Source of the DNA: Pleurocapsa sp. MO_226.B13
GTDB taxonomy: Bacteria > Cyanobacteriota > Cyanobacteriia > Cyanobacteriales > Xenococcaceae
Length of the DNA: 49,445 nt
Reading direction: 5' to 3'
Assembly: GCA_030064795.1 (NCBI GenBank)
Contig: JASJEI010000023.1
Span: 1 to 49,445 of the forward strand
Shown here: piece after piece, positions 8,197-17,633 of the stretch
Position numbering within the stretch: position 1 is the first letter of the stretch
Layout: every line of letters begins with the position of its first letter
Made by a program: the position numbers and the translations under genes
The notes under the pieces: generated by a model
Seen by the model: the letters and a program-made list of their open reading frames with translations, nothing else
Databases searched by the model: none
Told to the model about the DNA's origin: nothing

Positions 8197-10632
8197 TTAC
8201 CGATTGAGACTTGAAGCATGATGACTTTCTTCATTCTTTATTCTAAGTGCTGCTAAAATTTGACCTACAGCAATACCACCATCGTTACAGGGAATATGAT
8301 GATGCCAGTAAGGGATTAAGTTTTCTGCTTTTAATCTAGTAATTGTTTTTTCGGTTAAATATTTATTCTGCCAACAACCACCTGTAAGCACAATCTTTTT
8401 TTGCTGCACCTGTTTGGCAACTGCGACTACAATCTCAACTAAGGTATTGTGGAATTTGGCTGAGATCTCGGCTACCGATCTTTGCTTGGCAAGATCTTTT
8501 AAGATTTCTACAATAATTGTTTTCCAGTCAATCAGCAGAGATGAGTTAGTAGTAGCATCTACAGGCTGAACTATCTTAAAATGATATGCTGCATCGGTAA
8601 TTAAATCGCCGATCGCAAATTCTAATTGCATGGCTGCTTGTCCTTCATAGCCGATCTGCTGACAAATTCCCAAAATTGAGGCAATTGCGTCAAACAAACG
8701 ACCCATACTAGAGGTTATAGGTGCATTAATCTTTTTCTTGAGCATCGTACGTAAGATATTTAGTTCTTGACTGGTAAAAGTCTCGATCCAGGGTAAATAG
8801 TTGAATTGTTCTATCTGGGTAAACAAGCGATCGCCAAAGATTTCGTAGAGTAACGCGACTGCGATTCTTCTCGGTTCTTGAATGGCGCGATCGCCTCCAG
8901 GTAAGCGAAAGGTTGCCAAATGTGCCACCCGTTCAAAACCCCGACTGGTAAGCTTGAGAAATTCTCCCCCCCAAATCGTACCATCTGCTCCGTATCCCGT
9001 ACCATCCCAAGCCACGCCTAAAACTGGTTCGGCCAAATTTAATCCATTGTCTACCAGACAAGAAAGAACGTGGGCATAGTGGTGTTGTACTGCGGTTAAT
9101 TCGCTTCGCTTTAGTCCGCAGTTGTCAGTTAAATTTTTGGAAGAGAGATTTGTCTTGTTGGTATCTAATTTTCGCGCATATTGGCTTGAAAGATAATGAG
9201 GATGAAGATCGCAGCTAATTTTGACTGGGTTGAGGTCGTATATTTGTTGAAAGTCAGCAATGGTTTGTTGAAATCTTTGATAGGTATCGGGGGTTTCTAG
9301 ATCGCCGATGTATTGACTGAGGAACAGTCGATCGCCTTGAAGAAAAGCGATCGCATTTTTTAACTGTCCTCCTACAGCCAGAATAGGAGAGTGAGAGGTT
9401 AAATTTTTCCCGCTCGTAATTGGTAAAGGTGCGTAACCGCGAGCGCGTCTGAGGATCTGTTCTCTGCCTGCGATTACCCGCACAATGGAGTCATCTACAG
9501 GACGAGCAATAGGTCGATTATGAACTAAAAATAAATCGGCAATGTTATTTAACCTCTCTAGTGCTTCTCGATTATCAATACAAATTGGTTCACCGCTCAG
9601 ATTGCCACTGGTAGCAACAATGGGAAAGTTTAATTCTCTGGTTAGTAAGTGATGTAGAGGTGTATAGGGGAGCATTATGCCCAAATAAGGATTGTTGGGA
9701 GCAATTGAGGGAGATAGGGAGAAAGGGGGAGTCTTGGGTTTGTCAGTAGCTCGGCGATCGCTTTTTAAAATAACTTTTAAAATAACTATTGGAGCTTGAG
9801 GAGAGCTAAGTAATTTTGCTTCTAATGCCGACACCTGACAATGAGCTTGTACTAGTTCCAAACTGGGATACATCAGAGCTAAAGGTTTATCTGGTCGATG
9901 TTTGCGATCTCGCAATTGTCTAACTGCTGCTTCGTTACCCGCATCTACTACTAAATGAAAACCACCCAACCCTTTGAGGGCGATAATTTTTCCTTGGCGG
10001 ATGGCTTCAGCGGTTGCAAGTAAAGCCTTATCATCTGTTGCTAATATTTCTCCTTGTCGATCCCACAGTTCCAAACGAGGGCCACATTCGGGACAGGCGT
10101 TAGGTTGGGCGTGGAAACGACGATTGAGTGGATTTTGATATTCGGCAAGGCAGCAGTCGCACATCTCAAACTGCTTCATAGTGGTATTGGGGCGATCGTA
10201 AGGCAAGGTTTCGATGATACTAAAACGCGAACCACAATTAGTACAGTTAGTAAAAGGATAGCGATAGCGACGATTCTTTGGGTCAAAAATATCCTCCAGA
10301 CATTCGGGACAGGTAGCAATGTCGGGCAAGATTAATGCCGTTTTTTCTCCTCCCGTACTAGTTTTAATCTCAAAGCGATCGTAACCAACAACATCGCCCC
10401 AGAAAGTTTCAAGATTTTGAATTAGAGCTAGACTGGGCTTTTCTGATTGTAGACGAAGCAAAAAAGTTTCGAGTAAAGTGCGATCGCCTTCTAGGGCGAT
10501 CGATACTCCCTCAGCAGAGTTTTTGACCCATCCCGTCAATCCTAACTCTGTTGCCAATTGATATACAAAAGGGCGAAAACCTACCCCTTGAACTATACCT
10601 TTAATTTTGAGATCTATACGTTGTTTCATCAT
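8197..10632 (-). CDS. hypF: Carbamoyltransferase HypF
   Basis: 811 aa, full length for the family. HypF converts carbamoyl phosphate and ATP to a carbamoyl-adenylate and passes the carbamoyl group to HypE, the first step in making the cyanide ligands of [NiFe]-hydrogenase. Domains in order: acylphosphatase-like (GIVQGVGFRPFVYQLA, near residue 13), two zinc-finger Cys4 units (CPECLEDIFDP, CTNCGSRF, CDCCLAEY, CPECGPRLE), YrdC-like domain (LKGLGGFHLVVDA) and C-terminal Kae1-like domain (VQHHYAHVLSCL, WDGTGYGADG, LTGGCWQNKYL). It is the first gene of a minus-strand array hypF, DUF4327, DUF4327, hypC, DUF4327. No hydrogenase structural gene is in the window. Confidence 0.97.
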   Translation of the reverse strand: MMKQRIDLKIKGIVQGVGFRPFVYQLATELGLTGWVKNSAEGVSIALEGDRTLLETFLLRLQSEKPSLALIQNLETFWGDVVGYDRFEIKTSTGGEKTALILPDIATCPECLEDIFDPKNRRYRYPFTNCTNCGSRFSIIETLPYDRPNTTMKQFEMCDCCLAEYQNPLNRRFHAQPNACPECGPRLELWDRQGEILATDDKALLATAEAIRQGKIIALKGLGGFHLVVDAGNEAAVRQLRDRKHRPDKPLALMYPSLELVQAHCQVSALEAKLLSSPQAPIVILKVILKSDRRATDKPKTPPFSLSPSIAPNNPYLGIMLPYTPLHHLLTRELNFPIVATSGNLSGEPICIDNREALERLNNIADLFLVHNRPIARPVDDSIVRVIAGREQILRRARGYAPLPITSGKNLTSHSPILAVGGQLKNAIAFLQGDRLFLSQYIGDLETPDTYQRFQQTIADFQQIYDLNPVKISCDLHPHYLSSQYARKLDTNKTNLSSKNLTDNCGLKRSELTAVQHHYAHVLSCLVDNGLNLAEPVLGVAWDGTGYGADGTIWGGEFLKLTSRGFERVAHLATFRLPGGDRAIQEPRRIAVALLYEIFGDRLFTQIEQFNYLPWIETFTSQELNILRTMLKKKINAPITSSMGRLFDAIASILGICQQIGYEGQAAMQLEFAIGDLITDAAYHFKIVQPVDATTNSSLLIDWKTIIVEILKDLAKQRSVAEISAKFHNTLVEIVVAVAKQVQQKKIVLTGGCWQNKYLTEKTITRLKAENLIPYWHHHIPCNDGGIAVGQILAALRIKNEESHHASSLNR

Positions 10633-11184
10633 CTCTGTTACGGCAATCCTAAATCATTCCTGAGAATAACAAAAGACTAAAAATCGATGACTTATGACAC
10701 TCGACAAAATAATTTTCATAATTTAGGCAAGATTGCTATAAGCACAAATCACCACTGAATCAGTCCAAGATCTAGGCTGTAAAAATATATTTATATTTTA
10801 TGTAAAGTAAATTGTAGAAGATTGCAAAAAACGTTCAAATTGATATTTTGAGTATTAATATAAAAATATTCGATAGAGAAGTATCTAAATTTTCAGCTGC
10901 ATAAACCATCTTGGTAATTTAGATTTTGCTTTGACGGGCAGCTATTTTAGCTCGGTTTTAGACGATAAAAGTTTTGTTTTTATAAGTTCAAGAGGCGAAC
11001 GAAGTCTAGAGTTTACTAGCACAAATCCCCTCTCTGCTAACAGAAAAGTTAGCCAATTTTCTCAATTGGCTAAGAGGGATCTGCTGTAAATTTTATTCGC
11101 CCAACACAAATAGAGTAGGTCTTTTTGACTATGTTGTGTCTGCCGAAAATATTTTCTTTTTTTCAACAAAGGAAATCCCAAAAA
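10633..11184. other. AT-rich intergenic region between divergent genes
   Basis: About 550 bases separating hypF (minus) from the large repeat protein (plus); both promoters must lie here. No RNA gene seen. A perfect inverted repeat, TTAGCCAATT/AATTGGCTAA with a 5-base loop, lies at 11049-11073. An outer partial pairing (CCCTCT with AGAGGG) extends it. A palindromic GAAAATATTTTC follows at 11146. Confidence 0.5.
11049..11073. repeat. Perfect hairpin upstream of the large repeat protein
   Basis: Two 10-base arms, TTAGCCAATT and AATTGGCTAA, around TTCTC. It has no following T-run on the plus strand. It lies about 110 bases before the start codon and might be an operator or a leader RNA structure. 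Confidence 0.5.
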
Positions 11185-14100
11185 ATGAAAAATAGCTCTT
11201 CTAATAATATTTCTAATATGGATACCATCGAACTTAAACCTAAAACAGTCTATGTTCAAGACTATATTTCTGGCAAAGCCTGTAAACTTTACACTCTAGA
11301 TCTTAAAACTGGAAGTGCAGATTTAGTTGGCGCAATTGCTACTGACGTTTATGATTTGGCTTTTGTCGGTTCGCAACTATACGGATTACAGCAGCAACCA
11401 GGTGGCAAAACTACGAACTTAGTTAAAATCGATCGCGCTACGGGAAAAGCTACAGTAGTTAACGATATTGGCTTTCACGTAGTTGGCTTGGCTTATAATC
11501 GTCAGCGCGACACTCTCTATGCAACCGCAGCTAAACAACTAATTGCGATCGACCTGGAAACTGGTAAAGGCAAGCCAGTAGTAACGGTAAGCAAAGACAA
11601 ACGCGGTTGTGGGGAGGTTGCTTTCGACAGCCATGGTCGAGCCTATATTACCCTCATCGGTACTGATAAAAAGAAACACCTAGCAAGCTGCGATCTTGAT
11701 AGTGGCAAAGTTAAGGTCATTGGTAACATTGGTTTTCCCGACCTTGCCAGTATGGAATTTATCGACGATGTTCTCTACGGCGTAACGGGTAACTTTTTTA
11801 ATTTAGGTAAAGACGGTCAATTAATTCGCATCGATATCCAGACAGGTAAAGGCACTCTAGTTACCAAAACCACTCCCCTTGGTCGCTGGGCAGGTATGAC
11901 TATTTACGAACCAGCGACAGTGCCTCAAGGGAAAACTCCTACCACAGTCAATCTGAATCAACAGTCTCAAACAACAGTAAAGGAAGATATGAAGCTATTA
12001 ACCATCGATACCAAAGAAAACTGTTATGTCATCGATCCCAACGGTATGAACGAACTGCAACAAAATGTTGCTAGTTCTTTTACTTTTGACAAAGGCACTT
12101 ATGAGATTCAAATTACCAGTGGTCGCTACAGTTTTGCCAAGAGCGAAACCGAAGGAGAACTTTTAGTCTTGCTTTGGCTTTATGGCGAGAATGGCAGTAC
12201 CTTTATTAATAACAATACAGGCTTTGAAGTTGGTGCAACCTGGACGACTTTACATGGATACAACGATCGCTTGCAATTAGAAGTCAAGGATAAAGCAGTT
12301 CTCTGTGCGTTGTTCTTTGATGTCAATAATAGTAATAATAGCGGCTCGGTCGATCTTTCCATTACCAGTCAAACACCATCTTTTCCTTCTCAACGTTTAA
12401 CAGTTGATAGTCACCAAAACTGTTACGTCCTGGATGAAAAGCATTTGTCTAGTTTGAAGCATTGGGATCGCAATTTCATCGAATTAGACCCCGGCAACTA
12501 CCGCATCAAAATTCGGGAAGGCAATGCCAGCTATTGGTCAGACAATAAAAAGTTTGATATCGAGCCTTGGGCATTAATCTGGATTAAAGCTGGTAAATTT
12601 GTGCCTAAATTGACCGGAACTGAAGTTGGCGAAACGTGGTGTTCTCTCAATGGATTCCAAGATGAGTTTATTTTAGAAGTCAAACAAAAAACTACCTTGT
12701 CAGGCTTCTTCTTTGATACCTATAAAGAAGATAATGAAGGTCAAATTGTTCTGGCGATCGAACCTATTAGTGCCGCTGAAGTAACTCAAGCATACGAACA
12801 ACAACTTAGCATCAGTGGCAGTCATCAACAGGTAACAGCTACCTCGACGGTATCTACAACCGAACAAGTGGCTCATGAAAGTCAAGTTGCTGTGGGAGCT
12901 TCCGGTAGTTCCACTAGTCATCACACTAGTTCAACCAGTTCGACTAGCTATAGTGGCGGAAGTAGTTTTTCCTTCCACTTTAACGAAGCCCAAATGGAAG
13001 AAATGTGGCAGAAAATGATTCCTAAAATTGAGGCTTCGGTAACAGTAAAAGACGAACAGGACGAGAAGAAAGAAGCCTACTATTGGGATAATCTAGAAAA
13101 ATGGATTCTCAAAGGCTATCAAACTCAAGCCAAGGAACTGGCAATGCAGGTAGCAAGGCTGGAGTTTATGATGAAAACCATCACTCAACAGATGGAAGTC
13201 AGCTTTAATCAAAACTTCCAGGCTTGGTCTAGTCATTTTGACGATCGCCTGAATAACCTGCTCACTACTAGAATTACCAATATGGTTGACGAGCAGATTA
13301 AGCTTAATCTTAGCAAACACTCCCAAGATATTAAGAATCTGGTAGTCGAACAGATGCAATCCGAAGTAGATAAGCGCATCGACACCATCGTCAATCTAAA
13401 AGTTGCTAACCTCAGCCAAGACATCAAGAAAACTTCTCTAGAACAAATTGAAGTCGATCTCGATAAACGTATTGCCAATACGGTCAATGTTAATATTGCC
13501 GATCGCTCTACAGAAATCAATAACGCGATCGTCGAACAGATCCATAATGAGATGGATGAGCGAATTAATTCTGTAGTCAATCTCAAAATTAGCGATCGAG
13601 GTCAAGAGATTAAAAAATCTGCTTTAGAAGAGATTCAAGCCGATCTCGACAAACGGATTGATGCGGTAGTCAATTTGAAAATTACCGATTTAACTCCTGA
13701 ATTAAATAACTTGGTAGTACAGCAAATTCAAGGCAATATGGATCAGCGCATCGATACTGTCGTTAATCTCAAAGTTGCCAACCTCAGCCAAGACATCAAG
13801 CAATCATCTCTAGAACAAATTAAAGCGGATCTCGATCGACGGATCGCTAATTCAGTCAATGTCAGTATCTCTGAGCGGTCTACAGAAATCAATAATTCGG
13901 TCATCGAACAGATTCATAATGAGATGGATGAGCGAATTAATACCGTAGTCAACCTCAAAACTAGCGACCAAAATCAAGAGATTAAAAAATCTGCTTTAGA
14001 AGAGATTCAAGCCGATCTTGACAAACGGATTGATGCTGTCGTTAACTTAAAGATTACCGATCTCACCCCAGAAATTAATACCTCAGTAGTACAGCAAATT

Positions 14101-14748
14101 CAAGGCAATATCGATCAGCGGATTGATGCTGTGGTCAACTTGAAAACCAACGACTTGCCCCAGAATGTTAAAAATCTGGTGATTCAGCAGATTCAACCAG
14201 ACATCGATCGGCAGATCGTTTCCGTAGTTGATAAATCGACAGAAAATAATGTCCAAGTCGTAGCTAACAATATTATGAGCGACATCGATAATCATATTAA
14301 TGTTAACTTCGACAACAAGATTCTCAACTTCCGTGATGATGTGACTGCGATCGTCAAGAATGAGATTAACCACAATAATGAGTCAATTAGCACCACTATC
14401 CTTTCTGATATCACCAATCAACAATTCTTCCTCGATATGCAGACTATTAAAGCTGAAGTGGATAACTTCTATGCTCGTTTAGGACAGTTTGAAACTCAGT
14501 TGAATCTGCGAATTAAACAGGGAGATAATCAACTTTACAACTGGACATTAGAGCAACTAGTAGCACTTCAAGGATGTTTAACAGACCGTCAAGCTTTGGC
14601 AGAAATGTTCGAGTCCTTTGCTTCTAACCTGAAAAACGAACTAGATAATGCTGCTTGCGTTCAACCCAGTCGGTTCACTCCTATGACTGCAAATGTAGAA
14701 CAATCCCAGATAGCACCAGCAACAGCACAGCAATTACCAGGACGTTAA
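11185..14748 (+). CDS. Large beta-propeller / tandem-domain / coiled-coil repeat protein
   Basis: 1187 aa from ATG 11185 (AAAGGA upstream); a TTG at 11125 is a poorer alternative. Residues 13-265 have repeating strand-loop units (YTLDLKTGSADLVG, DLETGKGKPV) like a PQQ/DUF4394-type beta-propeller. Residues 270-395 and 404-529 are two copies of one unrecognised domain (both with NCYV and later GATWTTLHGYNDR or GETWCSLNGFQDE). A Ser/Thr-rich linker (530-610) leads to a helical region (630-1060) of about eleven 31-residue units with the pattern DxDxRIDxVVNLK. These are organised partly as a 124-residue four-unit repeat. There is no signal peptide. It is probably a structural or scaffold protein; function unknown. 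Its stop codon lies in the first unit of a heptamer repeat. Confidence 0.8.
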   Translation: MKNSSSNNISNMDTIELKPKTVYVQDYISGKACKLYTLDLKTGSADLVGAIATDVYDLAFVGSQLYGLQQQPGGKTTNLVKIDRATGKATVVNDIGFHVVGLAYNRQRDTLYATAAKQLIAIDLETGKGKPVVTVSKDKRGCGEVAFDSHGRAYITLIGTDKKKHLASCDLDSGKVKVIGNIGFPDLASMEFIDDVLYGVTGNFFNLGKDGQLIRIDIQTGKGTLVTKTTPLGRWAGMTIYEPATVPQGKTPTTVNLNQQSQTTVKEDMKLLTIDTKENCYVIDPNGMNELQQNVASSFTFDKGTYEIQITSGRYSFAKSETEGELLVLLWLYGENGSTFINNNTGFEVGATWTTLHGYNDRLQLEVKDKAVLCALFFDVNNSNNSGSVDLSITSQTPSFPSQRLTVDSHQNCYVLDEKHLSSLKHWDRNFIELDPGNYRIKIREGNASYWSDNKKFDIEPWALIWIKAGKFVPKLTGTEVGETWCSLNGFQDEFILEVKQKTTLSGFFFDTYKEDNEGQIVLAIEPISAAEVTQAYEQQLSISGSHQQVTATSTVSTTEQVAHESQVAVGASGSSTSHHTSSTSSTSYSGGSSFSFHFNEAQMEEMWQKMIPKIEASVTVKDEQDEKKEAYYWDNLEKWILKGYQTQAKELAMQVARLEFMMKTITQQMEVSFNQNFQAWSSHFDDRLNNLLTTRITNMVDEQIKLNLSKHSQDIKNLVVEQMQSEVDKRIDTIVNLKVANLSQDIKKTSLEQIEVDLDKRIANTVNVNIADRSTEINNAIVEQIHNEMDERINSVVNLKISDRGQEIKKSALEEIQADLDKRIDAVVNLKITDLTPELNNLVVQQIQGNMDQRIDTVVNLKVANLSQDIKQSSLEQIKADLDRRIANSVNVSISERSTEINNSVIEQIHNEMDERINTVVNLKTSDQNQEIKKSALEEIQADLDKRIDAVVNLKITDLTPEINTSVVQQIQGNIDQRIDAVVNLKTNDLPQNVKNLVIQQIQPDIDRQIVSVVDKSTENNVQVVANNIMSDIDNHINVNFDNKILNFRDDVTAIVKNEINHNNESISTTILSDITNQQFFLDMQTIKAEVDNFYARLGQFETQLNLRIKQGDNQLYNWTLEQLVALQGCLTDRQALAEMFESFASNLKNELDNAACVQPSRFTPMTANVEQSQIAPATAQQLPGR
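13543..14134 (+). repeat. Higher-order 372-bp repeat inside the coiled-coil gene
   Basis: The four 31-residue units starting HNEMDERIN at 13543 recur exactly 372 bases later at 13915, in phase with four units (124 codons). The second copy is partial, diverging after QGNIDQRIDAVV. DNA identity is high, so the expansion is fairly recent or homogenised. Confidence 0.85.
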
Positions 14749-14785
14749 TAGGTAATAGGTAATAGGCAATAGGTAATAGGTAATA
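14746..14785. repeat. Heptamer repeat TAATAGG overlapping a stop codon
   Basis: Five full TAATAGG-like units (one reads CAATAGG) and a partial one. The first unit supplies the TAA stop of the preceding gene. Confidence 0.8.
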
Positions 14786-14822
14786 AATTTTCCTGCCTAT
14801 TACCTAAGAATCTCTCATAAAA

Positions 14823-15011
14823 TTAAGGCTCTAAGTGCCAATCATTTTCTAAATTCTTTCTGGTTACTTCGATGCCAACTTTTTCCAGAGATGCAAACAA
14901 TTTATTCGCAGCTTTGATTTCTAGTTCCCGATCTTTATTGTCGGCGGTAAACTTAATCCTGATTTCATTATCGATCAATTCGGCATTGAAGGTAATTTGT
15001 TGATGGTTCAT
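14823..15011 (-). CDS. Hypothetical small protein
   Basis: 62 aa from ATG 15011 (MNHQQITFNAELIDNEIRIK). Upstream frame extension to 15056 is less likely because family-like sequence starts at the Met. Predicted alternating strand and helix, soluble, no known motif. Antisense to its neighbours. Part of the gene is duplicated in decayed form at about 17358-17440, with the same 3' flank, which shows the original was once copied together with the end of the large repeat gene. Function unknown. Confidence 0.55.
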   Translation of the reverse strand: MNHQQITFNAELIDNEIRIKFTADNKDRELEIKAANKLFASLEKVGIEVTRKNLENDWHLEP

Positions 15012-15315
15012 AGAGCGAAATCTCAAGAACAACTGAGATTGATTGGTTAATAACACGATCGTTCAGACTAAGTTTAGTCTTGAATCTTCAGCTTGACCAC
15101 AAATTTCTCAGTCGAGTTTTACAACGGATATTTATTTGGTTTTTAGGCTGTCAAAAAAATGCGATCGCTGAATTGACTCGCGATCGGTTGAGAACACTGA
15201 CCAAGAGAGAGGAAGCAGAGGAAGCAGGGGAGGAAAAGCTCATTTTTTCGCTGAAAAATTTCGCCCAATCTCCCTATTTCTTTCCTGGCAGTGATTTTTT
15301 ACAGGAAAACAACAA
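15012..15315. other. Spacer between divergent genes
   Basis: About 300 bases with no convincing gene. It contains a purine-rich tract (15209-15240) and an AGGAAAA ribosome-binding stretch before position 15316. Confidence 0.4.
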
Positions 15316-16233
15316 ATGTCTACTACTCTAGAAAAGGTTAAAACAACTCAGCTATTAGATTTAGTAGCCGAAGAGAAGATCGGTAATTTATTCACTAGAA
15401 ATAATATACCTGGCAGATTAGAAGCTAGTGGCGTATTTTTTCTTGAGGGTTGCTTTTATGTTATTTTCGACAATCTAAGACAGATTGCCAAAATCGGCAA
15501 AAACTTAGCCAACATTCAAGATAATGGTTTTATTGCTGTCAAACAAGATAAAGCAGCTTTTGAAGATATTACTTACAATCATTCACGGCAAAAATTTTAT
15601 TTGGTTGTCGAATCTTTAGAAAAGAAACCATGTATTTATCAAGCTCGAATAGAAGAATATGACCGTAACTTGAATTTTTTAGCCAGTAAATGGGTAGATT
15701 TTATTTTTGAGAGCGAAAACAAAGGTTTTGAGGGATTAGAGTGCGTCGAGAGAAATGGCAAAGAATATCTGCTGGCGATGTGCGAAGGAAATAAATGTAA
15801 AGCAGGGAAGAAAGGTCGTAAACCTGGTGGAGGTAGAATTATAGTCCTACGAAAAAAAGAAAAATATTGGCAAAAAATACAAACAATTAAACTTCCCAAG
15901 TCAGTACAATTTAAAGACTACTCTGCTATTTCCCTGAAACATAATCGACTGGCTGTTATTTCCCAAGCCTCAGCTAAATTATGGATTGGTACTTTCCAAG
16001 ATGACGACTGGAAGTTTGTTGATGAGGGAATAGTTTATGAATTTCCTACTAATGATAAAGGGAAAAAAAATTACTGCAATGTCGAAGGAATCTGTTGGCT
16101 TAATCCCAATCGAATTGTAGTGGTTTCTGACAAATATAAGACCCAAGAACAACCTAAGAGATGTCAACAAAAAGACCAATCGATTCATATTTTCCAGATT
16201 CCTAATCTACTCAAAGGGGGAAGAAGTGATTAA
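15316..16233 (+). CDS. Predicted beta-propeller protein (SdiA-regulated/phytase-like)
   Basis: 305 aa from ATG 15316, with AGGAAA 10 bases upstream. Repeated strand-rich segments are typical of a six-bladed propeller: GVFFLEGCFYVIFDN, FEDITYNHSRQKFYLVVES, KGFEGLECVERNGKEYLLAM, DYSAISLKHNRLAVIS and NVEGICWLNPNRIVVVSD. The GFEGLE and NVEGI motifs recall SdiA-regulated or esterase-like phytase propellers, but this is tentative. No signal peptide. The 3' end overlaps the next gene by 8 bases, implying translational coupling with an exported protein. Possibly enzymatic or a binding platform; substrate unknown. Confidence 0.65.
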   Translation: MSTTLEKVKTTQLLDLVAEEKIGNLFTRNNIPGRLEASGVFFLEGCFYVIFDNLRQIAKIGKNLANIQDNGFIAVKQDKAAFEDITYNHSRQKFYLVVESLEKKPCIYQARIEEYDRNLNFLASKWVDFIFESENKGFEGLECVERNGKEYLLAMCEGNKCKAGKKGRKPGGGRIIVLRKKEKYWQKIQTIKLPKSVQFKDYSAISLKHNRLAVISQASAKLWIGTFQDDDWKFVDEGIVYEFPTNDKGKKNYCNVEGICWLNPNRIVVVSDKYKTQEQPKRCQQKDQSIHIFQIPNLLKGGRSD

Positions 16234-16933
16234 CGAAAAGCCACTACTCTACAGTATCTTGCTGGTGTTGCTATCACTTTGTATGGCACAGCCAGTCTTT
16301 GGAGTTGAGTGTGGTAACTCCCTGTTTGATGAAGATAGCCTTAGTTTTGAAGTTAAGGATGCTCAAGCTAGACTTAAAAGCCTGACTCGCTCATTCAAAC
16401 CAGACAACAATGTGGACATTATTTTTGAAGTTCCCATTGAGGGTAGATCGGTAAAGGAAATCGAACAGATCGTTACCGATCGCAAATCCAACTATTTCAC
16501 TGTAGCTAATAATAGCCTTAGTACTCAGGCTAATGGCTTCTCGCAACGATACGATTCCGCAGATGAAGAGTGGACAAAAACCATTAAAGTTACTACCCAT
16601 GACTTTAAAGGACGAGCAATCATTCCCTATATCCAAATTTTCTACGAAGACCAACAGGGGGGTGTGATTAGACTCAAACCCTTTGGTAATACTGCTGCAC
16701 CCACCCATTTAAGCCATCTGCGATCGCCCCACGGCACTTTGTATTTCAAAAAAGACCCCAACGGCAATCTCTCTTGGGAAAATGAAGCCTTTAAAGTCTA
16801 CAATCTTCAGCCTCTACCCAAGTCTCCCAAAAAAGTTAACTTACCCGATGGTATAGAGTTTGGTTCGCCCGAAGCAGAAAGTTATTTACAACAATGTTGG
16901 ACAAGTCAAACTCATGTTCCTCTGTCCCAGTAA
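16226..16933 (+). CDS. Exported hypothetical protein
   Basis: 235 aa starting at GTG 16226, which has GGGGGAAG directly upstream inside the preceding gene. Residues 1-26 form a signal peptide (LLYSILLVLLSLCMAQPVFG), with cleavage predicted after VFG. The mature part has a Cys near each end (CGNS and QQCW), which could form a disulphide in the periplasm, and mixed strand/helix content. Unrecognised family. Overlap with the propeller gene points to a two-gene operon. Confidence 0.7.
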   Translation: MINEKPLLYSILLVLLSLCMAQPVFGVECGNSLFDEDSLSFEVKDAQARLKSLTRSFKPDNNVDIIFEVPIEGRSVKEIEQIVTDRKSNYFTVANNSLSTQANGFSQRYDSADEEWTKTIKVTTHDFKGRAIIPYIQIFYEDQQGGVIRLKPFGNTAAPTHLSHLRSPHGTLYFKKDPNGNLSWENEAFKVYNLQPLPKSPKKVNLPDGIEFGSPEAESYLQQCWTSQTHVPLSQ

Positions 16934-16985
16934 CGATTATAACTAATCATGTTTATTCAATGTCTTTTAAATTTAGAAAAGTTTT

Positions 16986-17067
16986 AAATTTTAACACTTG
17001 AATAAATTAGGAGGAAAAAATGAGTAATTCTTAGAAACAATCAAATTATTTAAAAATACACTATTTG
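16986..17067 (+). repeat. 82-bp leader repeat, copy 1 (with tiny ORF)
   Basis: About 85% identical to 24517-24598. It contains an AGGAGG ribosome-binding site followed by ATG and a four-codon frame (MSNS, then TAG). Unlike copy 2 it is not followed by an intact small gene, so it is probably a relic leader. The region downstream (17068-17260) is very AT-rich and contains CCCGAATTTTT pairing with AAAAATTCGGG. Confidence 0.7.
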
Positions 17068-17277
17068 TTTTTATCCCGAATTTTTGGTATTTAACAATTA
17101 GAAGAAATCAAAAATTTATTAATATTTTTTTCAAAAAAAATTCGGGCATTGAGGGGATTTTGTTCGTGTAAAATTATCCAAATTAACTATTATTAATAAA
17201 ATAAAAAAAGCTCAAAAAAAATTTTTAAATGAATTATAATAAACTCGGAAAAGCTCAAATATCTCCCTTACAACCCC

Positions 17278-17440
17278 AATATTTACCAGGAAGTTAGCAG
17301 GTAAATAGGTAATAGTTAATAAATTTTGCTACCTATTACCTAAAAATTACCCACAACATTTAAGGCTCTAAATGCCAATCATGTTCTAAATTTTTCTGGT
17401 TGCTTCGATGCCGATTTTTTCTAAAGAGGCAAACAATTTA
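17278..17440. repeat. Decayed duplicate of 14733-14904
   Basis: It repeats, with many substitutions, the 3' end of the large repeat gene (TTACCAGGA..GTTA), the heptamer zone and the 3' part of the minus-strand small gene at 14823. Similarity stops exactly at 17440, where IS1-like sequence begins. Confidence 0.7.
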
Positions 17441-17538
17441 CTTAAAGAAAAAGTCTTCCTCACCAAACGAGAAACTCTTTGACGTAGAGTGTTATTAAAT
17501 CGTTCGATATAGTTTGTAAAACCAGTTTCTTTACCTAC
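17441..17538 (-). pseudogene. IS1-family transposase fragment
   Basis: On the minus strand this encodes VGKETGFTNYIERFNNTLRQ followed by RVSRLVRKTFSF, the characteristic C-terminal catalytic segment of IS1-type transposases. Only about 33 codons remain. It abuts the decayed duplicate at 17440, marking a past insertion or rearrangement point. Confidence 0.75.
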
Positions 17539-17633
17539 AGATTAATCCTAGAAGAAGGAAAAACTTTAGGGTAAGTGCCCCTAGATTTTGAAGTTTGCAG
17601 ACACGACCTAGAAAAAAATGGAAGGTAAATATA

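Noticed and set aside
8811..9005. Minus-strand frame inside hypF and many similar frames antisense to or overlapping intact genes
   Set aside because: No ribosome-binding sites or recognisable products, and the overlapping gene is strongly supported in each case.
15080..15331. Frame before the propeller gene
   Set aside because: Low-complexity purine-rich translation, no ribosome-binding site, overlaps the start of the real gene.
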